DNA of 64,000 bases, taken from contig NC_132971.1 of NCBI RefSeq assembly GCF_047496725.1, positions 14,936,001 through 15,000,000 of the forward strand. Reading direction: 5' to 3'. The notes beneath the pieces were generated by a model, which was not told the origin of the DNA, ran no database searches, and saw only the letters and a list, made by a program, of their open reading frames with translations. A program made the translations under genes and the position numbers. Positions within the stretch are counted from its first letter, which is position 1; each line of letters opens with the position of its first letter. The DNA comes from Anoplolepis gracilipes (taxonomy: Eukaryota > Arthropoda > Insecta > Hymenoptera > Formicidae). Positions 38,414 to 49,831 of the stretch are shown piece after piece.

Positions 38414-41150
38414 TTACGGAAACTAAGACGTACTTAACCCCGGGGTTAAAAGGTGGAGAGTCATCGCGTGATTGTGGAACGTTATCCTACACTACATAAT
38501 CCGGCTGGCGAGGAAACGTTTCTGCTAAAGATTTGCGCTTCTTTTCCGATTGCAGGGACAGTGGATTGTGGGAACTTCAAAGAAGCTACTCTTAGACTTG
38601 GTGATGTCGGATGATTTTTCATCGAAAGATATACACAATTCTTAAACGTTATTTAAACACGTGGCAATAAATCAATTTCTTATTATATTTAGTATTTTGA
38701 ATTAAATTATTGATAACGTTCCAAATTAGTGATACGTTTTATGAACAATGAGTTGTTATTATACGAAGAAAAAGAAAGATATGATAGAAAATTGGAAAAT
38801 AACACATTATTAACGGCGTAATCAATGCTATTTGCGATGGCAGATGAAATTATTAACTGTTGGCACACACTAGAGTTTAACTGCATCCGCTTGATGTCAT
38901 AGATTTTTATTGTTTTCATATTTATTTTTCGATGATAGTTATTCGACGATAGCCATGATGCTTTGCTATTTCGCGAAGAATACAGCCACTCACGAATGAA
39001 ATTGCTTCGAAAGCGAAGACTCATCTTCGAGAGGAACTAAGAAATGGTTCGCGCGCCAATATGTCTTTAAAATTGAAGCAGTACTACATCGATATAATAA
39101 ACTTGTGCAAGTATTTCTTGACCAGCTTGCCCACAAAGACACGTTTGCTACACAATGCAATATATTGGTCTTCTGTTGATTACTAGATACGATATTAAGT
39201 CGTATATCTGTACGTGTAATATCTTTTTTCTTTTCTTTGTCTCTAAATAAAATGTCATGTTGTCGATCCCCGAAGGATGTTAGTGCAGTTATCTACGGCT
39301 TTCTATGTTTAGATTTATATTGAATTTTTATTGAAATTACAAAAAATTGAAAATGCGACTGCAGAATGCATTTACGGATCGTGTCAAAGGATTCAGCGGT
39401 ATAGAGCGTATAATGCAAAGATCAGAGTGTGGAATTGTATAAAGCGCTTATCATACCTATTCAATCGCGCCTTACATAGCCGTACCTATATACTACGTCG
39501 CAGGAATACTAACAATAAGAAATAAGAACTTTGCGAGTAAACGTGATTGAATGTACATGCGCATACGTGTGAGAGAATACGCGCTAAAAAGGCATTTTAT
39601 CCAGCTCTGAGAGAGAATCGATCATTCCGAAAGGGACCGTAATACGATTGAGAAATTGTAAAGAATTTCTTTACTAAAAGCTGCGATATCGGCAAAATAA
39701 AATGTCAATTACAATAATAATAACCGTTTTATTGCCATTGTATCAGTAAAATTTAAAAGAATTTAATAAATAAACGAAATTCCATTTCGTTATAAAATTC
39801 GGGAGCGATTCTAAAATAAGTTTTCTTAAATTTTGCATATATTTTATATACAGTATATTTTTTTACTAATTAATTAATTAAGTCAATTTTTCTTCCCAGT
39901 GAAAAGACCGATAGTTTTCAACTTATAAGCAACCAAAAGTAGAGAGAGTTTCTCACAAATTAAGCTTTAGAATAAAAGGATGAATAAAAGGAGATCGTGT
40001 TCTTTATTTAATTTAAAATTTACTTTAGCTTAGTTTTTTAATTTAAAACTATCAAGATATTTAGATAATATTGAAATTTAAGAAAAAAAAATAGTATGTA
40101 ATTATCTTTTTTTTGCCAAGAGAAAGTTTGCTCCGCAGTTGGTCAGCAAATACATTAATAACGTTCGATAATTTATTTAACATTCGTTTTGTACATTGAT
40201 TAAATATAAAAACAAAAAAATATTTGAATTTTATGACCGTCAAATGTACCGAAAGTTAATTTCAATCTCTTATGTTTACAAATCTGTGGCCGAAAGACCG
40301 TGATGAGCTTATTCATCAATATACATGCGCAGCAAACTTACGTACACTTCATACTAACGAATGCTCTTGAATAAATCGATAAGTGCGAGACATCGTTCTT
40401 CGAGAAGAAGACTCTCTTGCTCCGGTAGAGTTGCCGTGCCACGCTAGAAATTCTGAGCATGGGCGTAACATTGAATATGCATTAGCGTCACTACGTCGTC
40501 GGGTGCAACGTCGAAGGGATGGAGGGTTTGGCAGTGACTCACATTGTGACCGGAATAAACAAACTACGTTTTAAGTCTCTTTCTTCGACGATGGCTAGCG
40601 TCGTCGTTTCAACGACAGGACGAAGATCCTTGATCGAATTATCGTAATCACGCGTTCCCTCGGGCGGGGAACGACTCTTCTTCCCTTCAATTTTATTTGC
40701 GCACGTTTCAACGAACGAAGTCGCTTTCTTCTCATCGTGAGGCAACTGCTCCAGGAATACCTTCGTGTTATCCTTTTGCTAAAGTGTCCTTTGTTAAGAT
40801 CTTATCAATGAGGAAATTGCAATTGCTGTTACGCGGAACTTTATTCAGCATAAGGATAATAATTCATGTTAGTGCTTTAGTCTCTATTTTTTTTAAGATT
40901 TGTGATAAAGAATTTTGAAATAAATCTCGCGCGTTCGTAATATGTGAAACTGAAATTCTAAGTGTTAGTTTCACTTTTATTCGAAAATATAATACATGCA
41001 AATTATATTTATATATATACTTATACACAAATATACACAAATTTTTTTCTAAGTCAATATTAAATATAATAGAGTAAATTAGAAAATGTATATATAACAT
41101 TCAAAGTTTATTAAGTAGAGAGACATTATTTCTGGAGAAGAGATGTGTTT
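35476..41150. other. Non-coding sequence, AT-rich with CpG patches
   Basis: No supported gene. Slightly GC-richer patches lie at 37090-37480 and 40370-40760. A (GA)n tract lies at 38353-38410. The remainder is AT-rich with homopolymer runs and no terminal repeats that I could pair. Confidence 0.45.
38353..38410. repeat. (GA)n microsatellite, ~29 units
   Basis: An uninterrupted AG run of 58 bp. GA tracts of this length are candidate sites for GAGA-type factors in insects, and equally could be simple slippage products. Confidence 0.97.
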
Positions 41151-42150
41151 TAAAAATGACATAAAATTGCGTTGATCGCATTCAAACGATGCTGCTCGCC
41201 CGTTGCGCTAGTCATTAATTCTCGGAGCGATCCATAATCAGGATCATGTCGTTGAAGGGAGCGCTAGCCAGTTGAGGGGGCGTAAAGGAGCTAAGCCGTA
41301 GCGTATCAGCTCACACGTGGACGTGCGTGATAACGAAGCTTACCGTCGCGATTGTCGCGTGTGCGTACATTGTGCATGTGCATGCCCGTAAATGGCTAAA
41401 TGCTCCTGCGAAGGGAGCTTAAAGTTTGATATTACCTTGGCAAATGTCCACGGCAATCTTATAATTCAACTATAGCTATTAGTATTGCCGTTCACGTGAA
41501 AACGACAGAGGCACATGTACGTATTACTATATATTATACTTAACGTCGATTTCGTGATATCCACAATGAGACGTCGGGACGTGATTCGATCCTTTTCCGA
41601 ATTGTAGGCGTACATTTAGATCGCGGGGCAAAATTACCGCGATACTTTTGGCAGCCGTTTCGACCGCCGCTGAAAGTTAAATTCAAACTTTAATTAACGT
41701 GCCACCGCGTCGCGGATTCGTTTGGAATCGCGTGGTCCGAAATTGCGAGAGTATGCATTATCTATCGACGTGCGCGTGTTCGCGCGCGCCGTCACTGCCG
41801 CAAAAATTTTCCAAAACTTTTCGAACGAACGACGAATTTTAACGGTAATTATAAGCGGCGCGTTTGGATATCTAAATGCGATAATAATAATTATTTTGCA
41901 CGCAAGTACATCACGATATAGAAGAAAAAATTTATTTGCGTTGGAATACGCTATTGATGAAGATTACACCGTTCGAGTTTATTCGTGTCCATCGTGTTTT
42001 TTAGAGAGAATAAAAGCGCCGGGAAACTCGATTTTTACGCGAACGAACCTATCGTGTTTGCAGACATAGCGTACTCGTATTTGATGATGATCTTTCGATC
42101 GTCGTATTGATCCTGCATTGTCCCTCGCACTCGACGAAGCGTAAATAGGG
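41151..42150. promoter_or_regulatory. CpG-containing non-coding block
   Basis: About 1 kb of balanced composition between AT-rich flanks, with frequent CG and motifs such as TTTAATTAACG at 41689-41699. The open frame at 41722-42069 (115 codons) has no recognisable domain. This could be a regulatory element; there is no direct evidence. Confidence 0.25.
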
Positions 42151-45100
42151 ATGTACTATCACGTCAATATTATCGGGCGAACATGCTTAACCAACTGGAT
42201 TTACTCGATTGACATAAAAAGAGAAAGAAAGTAGAAAAAATTTGTAATTTAAATTATTTGATGGAGATTTAAATGCATGTTTATATTTATATTTATTCAA
42301 AATATTTATATGGCGTTTATTCATCTGCATTATATTGAACATTGATTTCTTCATATTTTCCTCCATTATATTTTTAAAAATCACATAATGTCGATATCGA
42401 TTTCAATTCGTGATAATTTTCTTTCGGTTATTTATTTCAAATATTAAGAGGAAGGAGGGATATCCAACTATTAATTTTGGGAAATTCTCGCAAAAGTTAT
42501 AAAAATTGAAGAAAAATAATATGCGAAAAATTTTTTTACTGTGAAAGCGATGAGTAAGTTCGTTTCTGACCATTCATATATAATATATGCTATATATACA
42601 TACAAGAGACGAGGAAAGAGAAAGGCGCGACGCGAAACGAGAAATAGTTATATTGCTAGGCTGAGTGCCAGAGACCCTTGTATAAAGCTACCTTGTGGCC
42701 TTATTATAATAAACCGCGAGGAAACGACGTTACTTATATTACCAATTGTTCGTGACATTAGATTGTCATCATATATACTTTCTTTTCTTACTTTTCATCG
42801 ACGAGCCAAATTATCGAGCTCTTGTAATTGTGAATAACATATTTATAATCAAGAACAGCAACAATAAAATTACTCATGTTACAATTTTTTGTTTATACGT
42901 TATGTTTTCTTTAGAGAAATTCTAGTAAAAAAGTATTGGGAAGAATACTAACAATAAATATTCGTATATGTAAAGTTAAATCGTATTTTAAACAAGATTT
43001 TCTCTCTTTTCTTAAAATTTTATATAAATATTAATATATATTAAGTCACAGTGCTTACAATGAAATACTGGTCTAAAGACGACGTGCTATGAGAGAACTT
43101 TTGCTGTACAGCGATAATAACAGCAATGTTGTCAGCAAACGAATTTTGTCTTGAGTACCGTGCTGTAATAAAGTCCTGCTGCTCTTAATATCGCAATTTG
43201 AATCAAAAATTTGCGCTTCCATTTAACTGCAGAAGACTGAAAATGGTTAAAAAGTTAAAAGAAAGTTATGAAACACTGCATTAAGTATTCTTGTAGATAA
43301 GGAAAATATCGAGCAATAATAGACGAGCTACGGGTAACTTGGAAGAAAATAATAAAATAATGCTAATCTTATATAGATATTAACTTGCTTGGAGTGACGA
43401 AAGAAGCGGTAGAAGCCAACAGACACGATAAAAGAGGCGCAATCTCTGTCGGGGAACAATATTTAAACTTCATTATAAAGCCAGTAGACCAGGCGTCCTG
43501 TTGCCTCTAGCTTTACTTTTTTTTTTTTCAACCACCCACTCACCTCTTCTGCTACACCACGCTGCTACAGTTCCGTTTCGCGCGCTCCGTGCTTTACGAG
43601 ATAAAACGAAAGTAGTTTATTCCTGCAGAATCTATTATGTAGCCTATTAAATAGCGTGCTCTTTTTAATTTTTAAAACCAAGTTTATAGTTAACTGCTAC
43701 ACAATCTTGTTCGCAATATTATGCGATTCAAATAAATGAACTTTATATTTGACTTATGATATGGGTTAAGCATAGATAGAATGTAAAGTTTTCGAATCCT
43801 ATCCCGAAATCCCATGCACGATCTGAAACTTCTTTACTCAAATAGGAATCTTAACGTTTCCACTTTCCACGTGTTTTATTGGAATATCTTCTTACTCGCT
43901 TGGATTGCATGGCGGCGGGAAAGGTAGAGGCGTAAGGAAGTTGCCGAAGATAAGGCGAATTGAAACCTAAGGAGGTGTCGGCAGAAGAGGTTGAAGTGGT
44001 ATCGGGGGTGTTGCTAGGTTACTACCCTGCTTCCGTTGATGAGAGCCGAAGGTGGTAGACGGCCAGGTTCAATGCGTACGCGTTCGATAGCACCGAGTCT
44101 CAACGTGCGGCGTACCCTCAAATGTTCTGCTTCTTCTTTCCGCGCTGTCGATTTTACAGATCTTAATTTCTTTCTGTGCCTACCGCTTTCATTTGCCATC
44201 CCGTCTGTTTCGCTCCAACATAATTCCGGTCTATTCATTTTCGACAGTATTTGATCTCGTGAATATCACGCAAATAGAATAATTATACAAGTACGCGGTT
44301 AATTATAACGCATTGTCAACTCTGTCGATCTGATCAATATATTGAAATCGATCGTTTTGGAAAAAATATTCTAATATTCTCACTTTTCGTCAAAACGTAA
44401 ACACTTGCTAGTACGTTTGTAAAAAAAGGACAGCTTGTTATTATTTAAAAATAAAATAAAAAATAAGGAGAGTATATATTTTATTTTACTAAAATGTTTT
44501 TGATATGCAGAAAAGAAAAATTGACATTAAATCTTTAATTTCGATTAATTCTTCAATTAAAAATGCATTTTATAATTATAATAGATTAATTTGTAAAAAA
44601 AAAAAACCCTCATTATCGACTGTCTTCCATTTGTAAATAATATTAATTAAAAATATTTTACGATATATTGCAAAGTTTATAATTTTACATTGAATTTAAT
44701 AACAACTCTTATTTTTTGATATTGAAAACCGCATTTTTTTCCGCATATAATTCAAAATATATTTCCTGATATTTCACTGTAATACTTTATCGCACGATCG
44801 CATGACGTGATCAATTGCGAGATGTAAAGAGACGAGGCTGTCGGAAGGTATATAATACACGCATATCGTTTACACGGTACGTTGGAAAATAAATCACATG
44901 AGCTGTCCTTAATGGCTGGTCAGTGCGCGGTCGCTGGTGTTAAACACAGTTCTGGTTTTAGTAAGGATAACCGACAGTAGACCCTTCTACCATGTGGCAT
45001 CCCGTTAGATACACCCGCGATCCGTTACGCTGGTCCCTCTTGTTTCGACGTTGTGGTTGCATTAAAACAACCTGTTACCTCACGGAGCAAGTCGTTGGAT

Positions 45101-47211
45101 ACGAATTTCTGGCAGCAATTTAGCGGATAACAATGAAAATTAACCAATATCGCGACCGTTATGTAATTCCATCGTTCGCACGAGACTTGATTACATTACA
45201 CGTCGTCCATTCGTCGACAAATTCACTTTCCTAACGAGAACACGTTGCGCTCTCGATATTACCGCGTCGAGAATCAAGCACAAACCTGATACCTTCTCGC
45301 GGCTGAAATAATCGAAGGAGAAAGGTACCGCGATGATTTCTAAAATTCGGTTCAGCCAACGCCATCGCGAAATAAACTTGCTTTTTAAAGATGGCGTTTT
45401 CCAGTGAAAAAAAGCAGCAGGCATCCTCTCCTTCCGCTTTTTCGCTCGCGGCGTGAAACGAGGCCATCTCGAATCGGTCTGTATCGGTTCAATTTTCATT
45501 TTCACCTGGCAGCTTCTCCAATTTTCTTCGGGTACTCTTCCCTTTCCGTTCGAGTGAGTACATACTCGAGTTAACGACTTCATCTGGCGCACCGGCGACT
45601 GAACTTGTGCTTCGTTCGAAGGGTGGGTAAGGAAGACCGCCAGAAACGTCCCGGGACGGCGCGAGTGCTTCAGCAGTGCTCGAGAACGCTGGTCGGAGCG
45701 CGAGACTTGGAAAATTAATTAATTTGTTTCATTAGAAGAATCAATATTGTTGCAGTTCCGCGCTACGTCGGCCAGGCAGCCACTTTTCTCGCTTACTTGT
45801 CTTATCAGTTGTTCTTCGATCGGTCTCGCTCTTGGCTCCTTTGCTCCTTGAATTGATCGTCGGCGAACGAACAAACGTACCCAGCGGCAATTTCGGCCTT
45901 GGGAAACGCCAAGTTTTGAACGAGGGGCCGCGTAAACCGATGAGCACTCAACGTCGCGATATTTCATCTTCCAGTCCCGCTTTGCCGACGTTACATTATT
46001 CCGGCCGCGAGTATAAGCAGATTCGATCGTGCCGTGGCAAAGGAAATTCGCATTACGCCTTGATCGTCCGTTGAGACAGTGACTAGGAGAGTAAATTCTG
46101 TTCTCTCTACGAGATACGAGACGCGCGTTTATCTATATGTGTGTGTGTGTGTGTGTGGCTGTGTGTGTGTACGTATATGTCTGTGCGCGCGCACTCGATC
46201 TCCTTGCCTCCGAATGGAGAAATATTGTTTCTTGCCGTACTTTCGATCCCTTTTCTGGAACCGACGCAACAAATAGAGTTTGCCCTTTATATCCTCCGAT
46301 GCTATAAATCGCACTAAAGTGCGAAGTACAGAAAATAAGAGCGAGAACGAGATTTTGTTTTTGAAAGAAACCCAAATTTTAAGATTCGATATAGTTTTTA
46401 TCGTTCGTTAAAGTTTTCGAATTCAAGAACGTTACTTATCGTGCGCCGGAAATTATGGAATTTTTATAATTACCTTAAACATTTTTTTATATTAAAATGA
46501 ACGTAATTATCACACGTAAAATTAATATTATTAATCATAGATAGTTAAACTCCACTCAAATTGTATTGGAGATTAGCTGTTTTCGTTTAGCATAAATTCA
46601 TAGTACATTCGAGCTTTAATTTACAGATATTGATAAAATTCCAATATAAGAACTATCATTTAATTATAAAAAAAAGATATGTACCATTTCCGGCTTATCT
46701 GCGGTTTTTCCTGGTCAGCCGGTGGGTCGACATTATCGTCAAAACGCACACCGTGAAAGGGCGATAAGATTCGTGGAGTAAGGGGAAGGAAGATGAAAAT
46801 CTAGGAAAAGGGCCGTCTGGAAAGCCTACGGCAATCATCATAAGGGGATTCGGTGTCCCCTTTCGGCCCTTTCGGCCCTTTCGTCATTGCGGTCCGTCCC
46901 GACCGCGTTTTCTCGAGTATTCGCTCATCTCCCGTCGCCCATCGTTTTCTCCTTCATTCCCCGACGTCACGAGAATGGGTGGTGCAAAAGTCGGCTTAAT
47001 GGCTCCACAGGGGACGCGACAGTTGGTTGAAAAAACAATTCTAGTTGCCAAATCTGTACGCAGCCATAGAGTCGGTCAGCGATTCTCCTCCAATTTACTT
47101 TTCCGTTTTCTCATGTTTTCCCTTCTCTTTTTATACCATGCTTTTTGTGATTTGTCCTTTTTTCAAAGATTCATATAAGCGAGGCATATATTCTTCATAA
47201 ATTTATATATA
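42151..47211. other. Non-coding sequence alternating AT-rich and CpG-rich
   Basis: CpG-richer patches lie at 43880-44240, 44860-46080 and 46690-47000. A (GT)n microsatellite lies at 46138-46170. A 9-bp tandem repeat (TTTCGGCCC, about three copies) lies at 46857-46885. Open frames in the 45.2-46.1 kb patch overlap on both strands and show no domain. No gene is supported. Confidence 0.4.
46138..46170. repeat. (GT)n microsatellite, interrupted
   Basis: A GT tract with one GGCT interruption, followed by GTACGTATATG. Alternating purine-pyrimidine sequence of this kind can adopt Z-form DNA. Confidence 0.9.
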
Positions 47212-47635
47212 TACACAGAAAAAAAGTAAGTGTCAAATATCAAAACTTATATACTCATATGAACGCGTTCATTGTTTCATATATACATAACAATTTATAA
47301 TCTTAGAAGAATTAAAAAATTTTAAATTTCCAAAATATTATAATCGTATTTCAATATTACAATTGTCATTTTAAGAATAAAATAATTATTTATTTTAACT
47401 CTAAGAAAATTATAATCTTTGATTTGAACATGTATTATTTTCTATCCAACATTTTTTCTTCTCCATTCAATGAAATTATTCATAAATAACAAGAATATAT
47501 TTTTCTTGATTGAACTATATAAAATGTCTTTAGTCAAGCAAATTTTCTTTGTTAACGCAATATAATCTCATTTTAAGATTTACATTTTGAAACTAAAGAT
47601 ATTGTTAAAATAAGAATATTCTTTTTTTCTGTGTA
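47212..47635. mobile_element. 424-bp MITE candidate, TIR TACACAGAAAAAAAG
   Basis: The left end TACACAGAAAAAAAG is matched by CTTTTTTTCTGTGTA at the right, with TA at both borders as in Tc1/mariner insertions. The interior is AT-rich and non-coding. The terminal sequence resembles that of the URM1-intron foldback element (TACACGGAGAAAA), suggesting related families. Confidence 0.75.
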
Positions 47636-47696
47636 CGTTATATTATTATTTATATCTACATAGACATTTGCAAATCAGGTACAAAAATTATATATG

Positions 47697-48671
47697 CATA
47701 TATAAAGTAAAGGAGAGATAGGAGAGTTTGCGCATTTTTTAATTTCGATAGATGGAATAAGATGTTCGCCGTGTGAGAAGCAGCGAACTCATAGAAGCTT
47801 TGGTTAAATTTATATTGATTCAACTAGTGTGTTATTGATGACAATTTTCTGTTTTGTTAAGTGCTTGAATTTTTTGGAATGTTTTATATATTTTCACAAG
47901 AAATGTTTTACTAAAAAATTAAACAATTACAAATAAAGTAATTTCTAAGTTTTTTTATTTAACCTAGTATTTCATGAAATGTTGAATCTGTGGAAATTTC
48001 TATCGCTGATCATATGTTGGTACGTAATCTTTCTTACCCAATAAGGATAGCTTACACAGGTGCTAGATAAGAGAGTTTGCGCAAAGATTTCGTTTATAAG
48101 AGGAAAAATGAAGTATACTCTTTTCATTTATGTGTATTTTGCATAAGGAATAAAATATATAAAATAAAATATGTAATTTTTAGTTTTTTTTTAAATTTTT
48201 CTCGTATAGAGTATTACTTTTTTATTTATTTGTTAATTGTGTTTCTTTTTTTGACTTAAGTTTACTTAACTTTTTTAAAATAAAACAATTTCTATTTTTT
48301 AATTTATTATTATTATTACTATTATTTATTGTATTTGTAGTAATAAAACAAATTTTAATAAATTTTATAGAAATAAGAAATTTACATTTGTTTTTAAACC
48401 AAAAATTATCTTCTATACGCAATCTATTCTACTCACGTACGCAATCTCACCTACTCGGTTAGAAGAGATCGCGCAATATTAAATTTCTGAAAAAACTGCA
48501 TTATCTTATATAAAAAATAATAAACGAATTAAAATATTCTTCACTAAAGATGGTTAATATATCAAAAAACATTTGTAAACTTATTTTTAAAAAATTAAAT
48601 AATATTTTAATGATTTTTAGTGATTTTTTTCCGAATTATGTGCAATTTCTCCTAGCTTTACTTTATATATA
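47697..48671. mobile_element. ~975-bp element with diverged terminal inverted repeats
   Basis: Left terminus ATATATAAAGTAAAGGAG followed by ATAGGAGAGTTTGCGCA is mirrored at the right by TGTGCAATTTCTCCTAG then CTTTACTTTATATAT. Inside, GAGAGTTTGCGCA recurs at about 48069-48081, and a related GAGATCGCGCA lies near 48464, resembling subterminal transposase-binding repeats. There is no coding capacity. It directly abuts the Tc1-like relic on its right. Confidence 0.55.
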
Positions 48672-49548
48672 GGTTCTGTTCATAAATGTTCTAGCAACTA
48701 TTTCGCAAAAGTTATAATAACATGACTAACAATTTAATATTTTATGAGGTATTTTATACTATAATTTGACATAATTTTACGAAAACTATATACGAAATAT
48801 TTAGTAAAAAATTCAATTTTTGGCTATCTTATCCTTATAACTTTTTACGTAGAATATTGAAAATTCGATTTATATGAAAAAATTAGAGTAGTTTTCCATT
48901 TTAAAAATAAAGATGACTTTCATAATTCGAAAATTTCACGAGTAAAAAAATTATTTTACATACACTTTTTCGTTCCAAGCTAATTGAAGAATATTGTTAC
49001 AAAATTTTGTAAAGAAGAAGATTAATATTTTGAAGTGGTCTAGTCAAAGTCCTGACTTGAATCCAATTGAACATTTATTGGATTATTAGGACAAAAAATT
49101 TCTTTAATCAGAACAATCTTTGTTTTGTAAGTGAACGAAAATTCCTTGAAAAACGTATGCTACATTAATATTATCAAGTTATTACCCAATATATGTGAAG
49201 CTGTATTACTGGCAAAAGAATATGTAACTAAGTATGTAAGTGTTAATGTTCCACTAACATGATAACAATTATATTATTAATTATAATGCTTTTTTTATTA
49301 AAAAAATTACTATCTAATTATAAATATTATTGTGTCAAAAGACTTATAAGCCGTGATAAATTTCTGTAATATTTATTTAATATTCATCAGAATATAATTT
49401 TGTTATAAACATATTATTATGTATTTAGATTATAAAATTTAATTTATATTGACGTATTATTTATATAAATTGTATATTATTGTTATTGTGAAAAAGTAAT
49501 GTACAAAAAAGTATTTGTCAAAAAACTTTTGAACTATACTGTATAAAT
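48667..49548 (+). mobile_element. Degenerate Tc1-like transposon with internal deletion
   Basis: The right end reads, on the minus strand, TATACAGTATAGTTCAAAAG then TTTTTTGACAAATA. A similar but diverged left end begins TATAGGTTCTGTTCATAAAT at 48668. The ~880-bp span is shorter than a full Tc1 element (typically 1.3-1.7 kb), so it is deleted as well as mutated. It contains the transposase remnant described separately. Confidence 0.7.
48970..49240 (+). pseudogene. Tc1-like transposase C-terminal remnant
   Basis: At 48988-49098 one frame reads RILLQNFVKKKINILKW then SSQSPDLNPIEHLLDY before a stop. This is the Tc1 signature around the last catalytic acidic residue (W-P/S-x-QSPDLNPIEN/H-LW). At 49189-49235, after stops and frameshifts, ICEAVLLAKEYVTKY matches the usual transposase C-terminus. 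Stops, frame changes and loss of the upstream DDE region make it clearly non-functional. Confidence 0.9.
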
Positions 49549-49785
49549 ATACGTAGGAAAATATCAATTTATGCACAAAGGTTGAAAATTTTTCTGTCTG
49601 ATTTGCAAATGTCTAGATGGATAACGTAATAATATAATAACGTAATAAAAAGACAATAATATAACATCTATAATTAGTTGCAAAATAATTTCGTGGAAAA
49701 TTAAGGATTGAATTACGCCATACGTGGCAGATATATATAAAATACACATATATATTTTTATATCAATATTCTAAATATAATAGTC

Positions 49786-49788
<3 letters not shown>

Positions 49789-49829
<41 letters not shown>
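49789..49829. repeat. (AT)n microsatellite
   Basis: An uninterrupted AT run, 41 bp. Confidence 0.95.

Positions 49830-49831
<2 letters not shown>

Noticed and set aside
43775..43810. TTCGAATCC resembling a tRNA T-loop (B box)
   Set aside because: No A box, acceptor stem or cloverleaf can be formed upstream at the required distance.
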